NCBI RefSeq assembly: GCF_023910635.1
Contig: NZ_JAAVVZ010000003.1
Location: 1-64,000 of the forward strand
Length of the DNA stretch: 64,000 nt
Source: Sphingorhabdus sp.
GTDB lineage: Bacteria; Pseudomonadota; Alphaproteobacteria; Sphingomonadales; Sphingomonadaceae
Direction: 5' to 3'
Part shown: positions 61,928 to 64,000 of the stretch, in pieces
Position numbering within the stretch: position 1 is the stretch's first letter
How the letters are laid out: every line of letters begins with the position of its first letter
Position numbers and translations under genes: made by a program
The notes under the pieces: generated by a model
Told to the model about the DNA's origin: nothing
Seen by the model: the letters and a program-made list of their open reading frames with translations, nothing else
Databases searched by the model: none

Positions 61928-62346
61928 AATCTGGTTCTTTCACAAAATAAAAACGCGTTACAAATGGACTACCATTAATCGCCTTAAGATACCAAAACGC
62001 CAAATTAAGGGGTATCTAGGGCATACACGGCTGCATTCATAATTCCCCAACTCCCCACGGCATTAAGTAACTCAAAGTGAAAATCAGAGAAGTTACGTTC
62101 GCATTGCTTTGTCGATCATGCTAGAGCGCGCTACCATCGGCCAATTAGCTAAGTGCACGATACTCGGAAAAAAGGTAGAGAGTTAAGAGTTCAAAGGTCA
62201 TTTCCTCCCGAACTGCCTGACAAATCATTGGGCCGTTGATAAACTTCGTCAGCTTCAACAAGCATTTTGGAGATCGTGTTTATCGACACGTTTAAACTAA
62301 GATGAACTCTTCAGTTGGCTGTTTTGTCCGTAGGGACCTTTAGGCT

Positions 62347-62556
62347 TCAATCGGCTTCCATCCACGCGATGAACTGATCCCACGAGACTTCAACGCCGTT
62401 CTTTTTGTGAGTTTTCCCAGCGCACCACACGAGTTTCGCTTTTGTTATTGTGAGGTCACCCAGCCTAGTCTCGCCATCAGGGGAATAGACATCAAGCTGC
62501 ATTCCTTTATTCTTAAGCTGCTGCTCTGCGTTCAGTTCTGTGATCCAGACGTTCAT
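62347..62556 (-). CDS. Small hypothetical protein at an IS1-like end
   Basis: 69 residues, NVWITELNAEQQLKNKGMQL then SPDGETRLGDLTITKAKLVW and a VSWDQFIAWMEAD end. AAGGAGG lies 6 nt before the ATG at 62556. Its upstream region (62557-62657) is homologous to the right end of the unit at 54465-55998, so it occupies the same place relative to that end as the 61-residue gene there: it is another cargo gene of the same IS1-like family. Confidence 0.7.
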   Translation of the reverse strand: MNVWITELNAEQQLKNKGMQLDVYSPDGETRLGDLTITKAKLVWCAGKTHKKNGVEVSWDQFIAWMEAD

Positions 62557-62574
62557 ATTGCCTCCTTGTCTTCC

Positions 62575-62657
62575 GCTACACCTATAGGAACGGAGGCTGG
62601 AATGCGATAGAGTATAACTATTCGTAACCCCTAGATATTTTAAACTGAGACAATACC
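62575..62657. repeat. Second copy of an IS1-like right end, without visible partner
   Basis: TATAGGAACGGAGGCTGGAA then GCGAT, and 62641-62657 AAACTGAGACAATACC, match 55938-55998 of the transposition unit. No inverted left end (GGTATTGTCTCAG) was found between here and either side in the window, so this is a solo or truncated element. Confidence 0.7.
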
Positions 62658-62675
62658 GCAGAGGGTAACAAGCGC

Positions 62676-63680
62676 ATGAACGAAAGAACAATCTGGGGCA
62701 TCCACATGGCCCGCGATCATGGCACGTTGCCGATCGACAAAGGCTATGTAGCAATTGGCTGGCATAGGTTGGGCGATTTTGCCCAAGTCGCTCCGACCCG
62801 TGAGGCTTTTAAGGCAGCGTATGTCCAAACTTATCCAAATGAGAAGCCCGGCAAGGTTCCGGTGGCGGCGGGGGTTGCGTATCGCTTTGCAGTTGAGATG
62901 AAGCCGGGTGACATTGTGGTATACCCATCGAAGCAGGACCGCATGGTCAACATTGGTGTGATCGAGGGCGGTTATGAGTATGTTGCGAACGCTCCACTTG
63001 AATGCCCCAACCGCCACAAAGTCAAATGGCTGAAGCATATAGCGCGGACATCATTTTCGCAGCCGGCATTGAATGAGATTGGCTCGGCAATAACCCTTTT
63101 TAAAGTTAGCTCGAACGCTGATGAGTTTTTGGCTGCGTTGGAAGGCGAGGCATTCGAGGTCGAGGATATCGACGAAGCGAGCGCAGAACTTGTGTCAGCA
63201 CAGGTAGAGGAAACGACCGAAGATTTCATCATCAAGCGGCTCAAGAACAACCAGACGCCGTTCCAGTTTGAACATTTCGTTGCCCACCTGCTCAAGTGTA
63301 TGGGGTATCATAGCAGGGTCACACAGGCATCGGGCGACGGCGGGATCGATATCATCGCCCACCGTGACGAGCTTGGCTTTGAACCACCCATCATCAAAGT
63401 GCAGTGTAAGCAAATCCTATCGACGATCGGCAGGCCAGATGTGCAGCAACTTCATGGCGCAATTGAAAGTGGCGAGCACGGCTTATTCGTATCTTTAGGA
63501 ACATTTTCGAATGACGCACGGACCTTTGAACGCACTAAGCCAAACTTGCGTCTTATCGATGGCAGCGATTTAGTGGAGCTTATTTATGCTCACTACAGTC
63601 AATTCGAACCACGCTATCAAATGCTGCTCCCACTCAAGCGGACATATATACCGGGACCAGCGATTGGCGAAAACGAGTAA
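62676..63680 (+). CDS. Mrr-type restriction endonuclease
   Basis: 334 residues. The N-terminal 130 residues contain MKPGDIVVYPSKQDRMVNIG and IEGGYEYV, a barrel like PUA/EVE-type modified-base readers. The C-terminal Mrr catalytic domain has FEHFVAHLLKCMGYHSRVT, GDGGIDIIAHRDELG (Asp) and IIKVQCKQ (QxK), the PD-(D/E)xK nuclease core, then DVQQLHGAIESGEHGLFVS. Likely a type IV enzyme cutting modified foreign DNA. The start lies 19 bp beyond the IS1-like end at 62657. Confidence 0.85.
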   Translation: MNERTIWGIHMARDHGTLPIDKGYVAIGWHRLGDFAQVAPTREAFKAAYVQTYPNEKPGKVPVAAGVAYRFAVEMKPGDIVVYPSKQDRMVNIGVIEGGYEYVANAPLECPNRHKVKWLKHIARTSFSQPALNEIGSAITLFKVSSNADEFLAALEGEAFEVEDIDEASAELVSAQVEETTEDFIIKRLKNNQTPFQFEHFVAHLLKCMGYHSRVTQASGDGGIDIIAHRDELGFEPPIIKVQCKQILSTIGRPDVQQLHGAIESGEHGLFVSLGTFSNDARTFERTKPNLRLIDGSDLVELIYAHYSQFEPRYQMLLPLKRTYIPGPAIGENE

Positions 63681-63740
63681 CGGGCTGACGCGGACGTTTG
63701 AATCCAAGAGTAAAGCTTGTCTTTTCTGCTCATGATTCAG

Positions 63741-63992
63741 CTACAGTATTGGATTTTTGTCCCGTTGAGCTAAGCAGGCTGGGTCTCTATCATTGAACAG
63801 GTCCTTAAACTGATCATCGGTGAGCTCAGTGAGCCCGCATAGTTCGTGGTAACTTGGGTAATCGACATATTGCCAGCCAGCGTCAGTATGTTCCAGGCTG
63901 TGGAACGGGCCAACGAGACAACTTTTAGCGCAGTAGTAGTGGGACACGAACGGATGAGTTTCCCATTCTTTTTTGATAAAACCAGCGCCCAT
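63741..63992 (-). CDS. Hypothetical protein
   Basis: 83 residues, KKEWETHPFVSHYYCAKSCL, VDYPSYHELCGLTELTDDQF, with three cysteines and no recognised domain. ATG at 63992 lies 8 bp from the window edge, so an upstream extension or partner cannot be excluded. Confidence 0.45.
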   Translation of the reverse strand: MGAGFIKKEWETHPFVSHYYCAKSCLVGPFHSLEHTDAGWQYVDYPSYHELCGLTELTDDQFKDLFNDRDPACLAQRDKNPIL

Positions 63993-64000
63993 TGTGCCGG

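Noticed and set aside
61928-62346. Possible gene or left IS end in the 419-bp gap
   Set aside because: No open frame with a plausible start and no GGTATTGTCTCAG-type end was found; only AT-rich noncoding sequence.
52565-64000. CRISPR array
   Set aside because: I found no regularly spaced direct repeats anywhere in the island or the rest of the window.

Overview
The window is an ordinary chromosomal segment of an alphaproteobacterium, most likely a member of the Sphingomonadales (Sphingopyxis/Sphingorhabdus type). The reasons are inferred from gene content rather than a marker gene: a methionine synthase split into two proteins behind an ArsR-methyltransferase fusion, sucC followed by etfBA without sucD, a single-domain QueF, an NfrB-like glycosyltransferase cluster, a short 41-residue L36, and dispersed inverted pairs of a GTCATTCCCGCG-type repeat. 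Nothing indicates a plasmid.

Positions 1-52,489 are core genome. A minus-strand block holds gpmA and a probable purE-purK-folA-dipeptidase run (70-4195). A RelE/HigB-HigA toxin-antitoxin pair follows (4630-5210). Positions 5207-11826 hold an ABC ATPase plus an ABC permease/M1 peptidase fusion, flanked by two decayed copies of an M14 carboxypeptidase-NTPase pair, each copy having lost a different gene. Then come rpmJ (L36), a HAD phosphatase, sucC and etfBA, a scar with two gene fragments, a MazE-like/Doc toxin-antitoxin pair, nhaA with a DUF885 protein, an NfrB-like surface cluster (21.9-25.8 kb), a TSUP transporter with its TIGR02186 partner, two HerA-like ATPases, the methionine operon ArsR/MT-metF-hcyMT-metH with a palindromic operator (30.5-36.1 kb), a beta-lactamase-like protein, an IS630 element sitting in the stop codon of queF, an FeS-type photolyase, sulfurtransferase-metC, an SMR efflux gene, a hydroxyacyl-CoA dehydrogenase, hom, glpX and recJ.

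From tRNA-Glu(TTC) at 52,490 to the right edge is an accessory island. It starts with a tyrosine integrase next to the tRNA. Only 9 bp after the integrase stop sits a complete 1.53-kb transposition unit (54,465-55,998) with inverted ends and a perfect 8-bp target duplication; it carries a NYN-domain nuclease-like gene and only the 3' end of an IS1-like transposase. Behind it is a two-gene operon of a small MerR-type HTH protein and a divergent reverse transcriptase (56,215-57,818), preceded by about 200 nt unusually dense in potential hairpins and followed by a serine recombinase. The rest is an immunity-like small protein, orphans, an XRE regulator, a DUF488 protein and an Mrr-type restriction endonuclease, with one more end of the same IS1-like family at 62.6 kb. 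No right-hand attachment repeat was found, so the island probably continues past the window.

The best candidate for an undescribed system is the HTH-reverse transcriptase operon with its structured leader. The RT has an HVDD catalytic box and a YLGY motif, lacks the VTG motif of retrons and the IGNxTSQ motif of DGR enzymes, and has no group II intron maturase domain that I can see.
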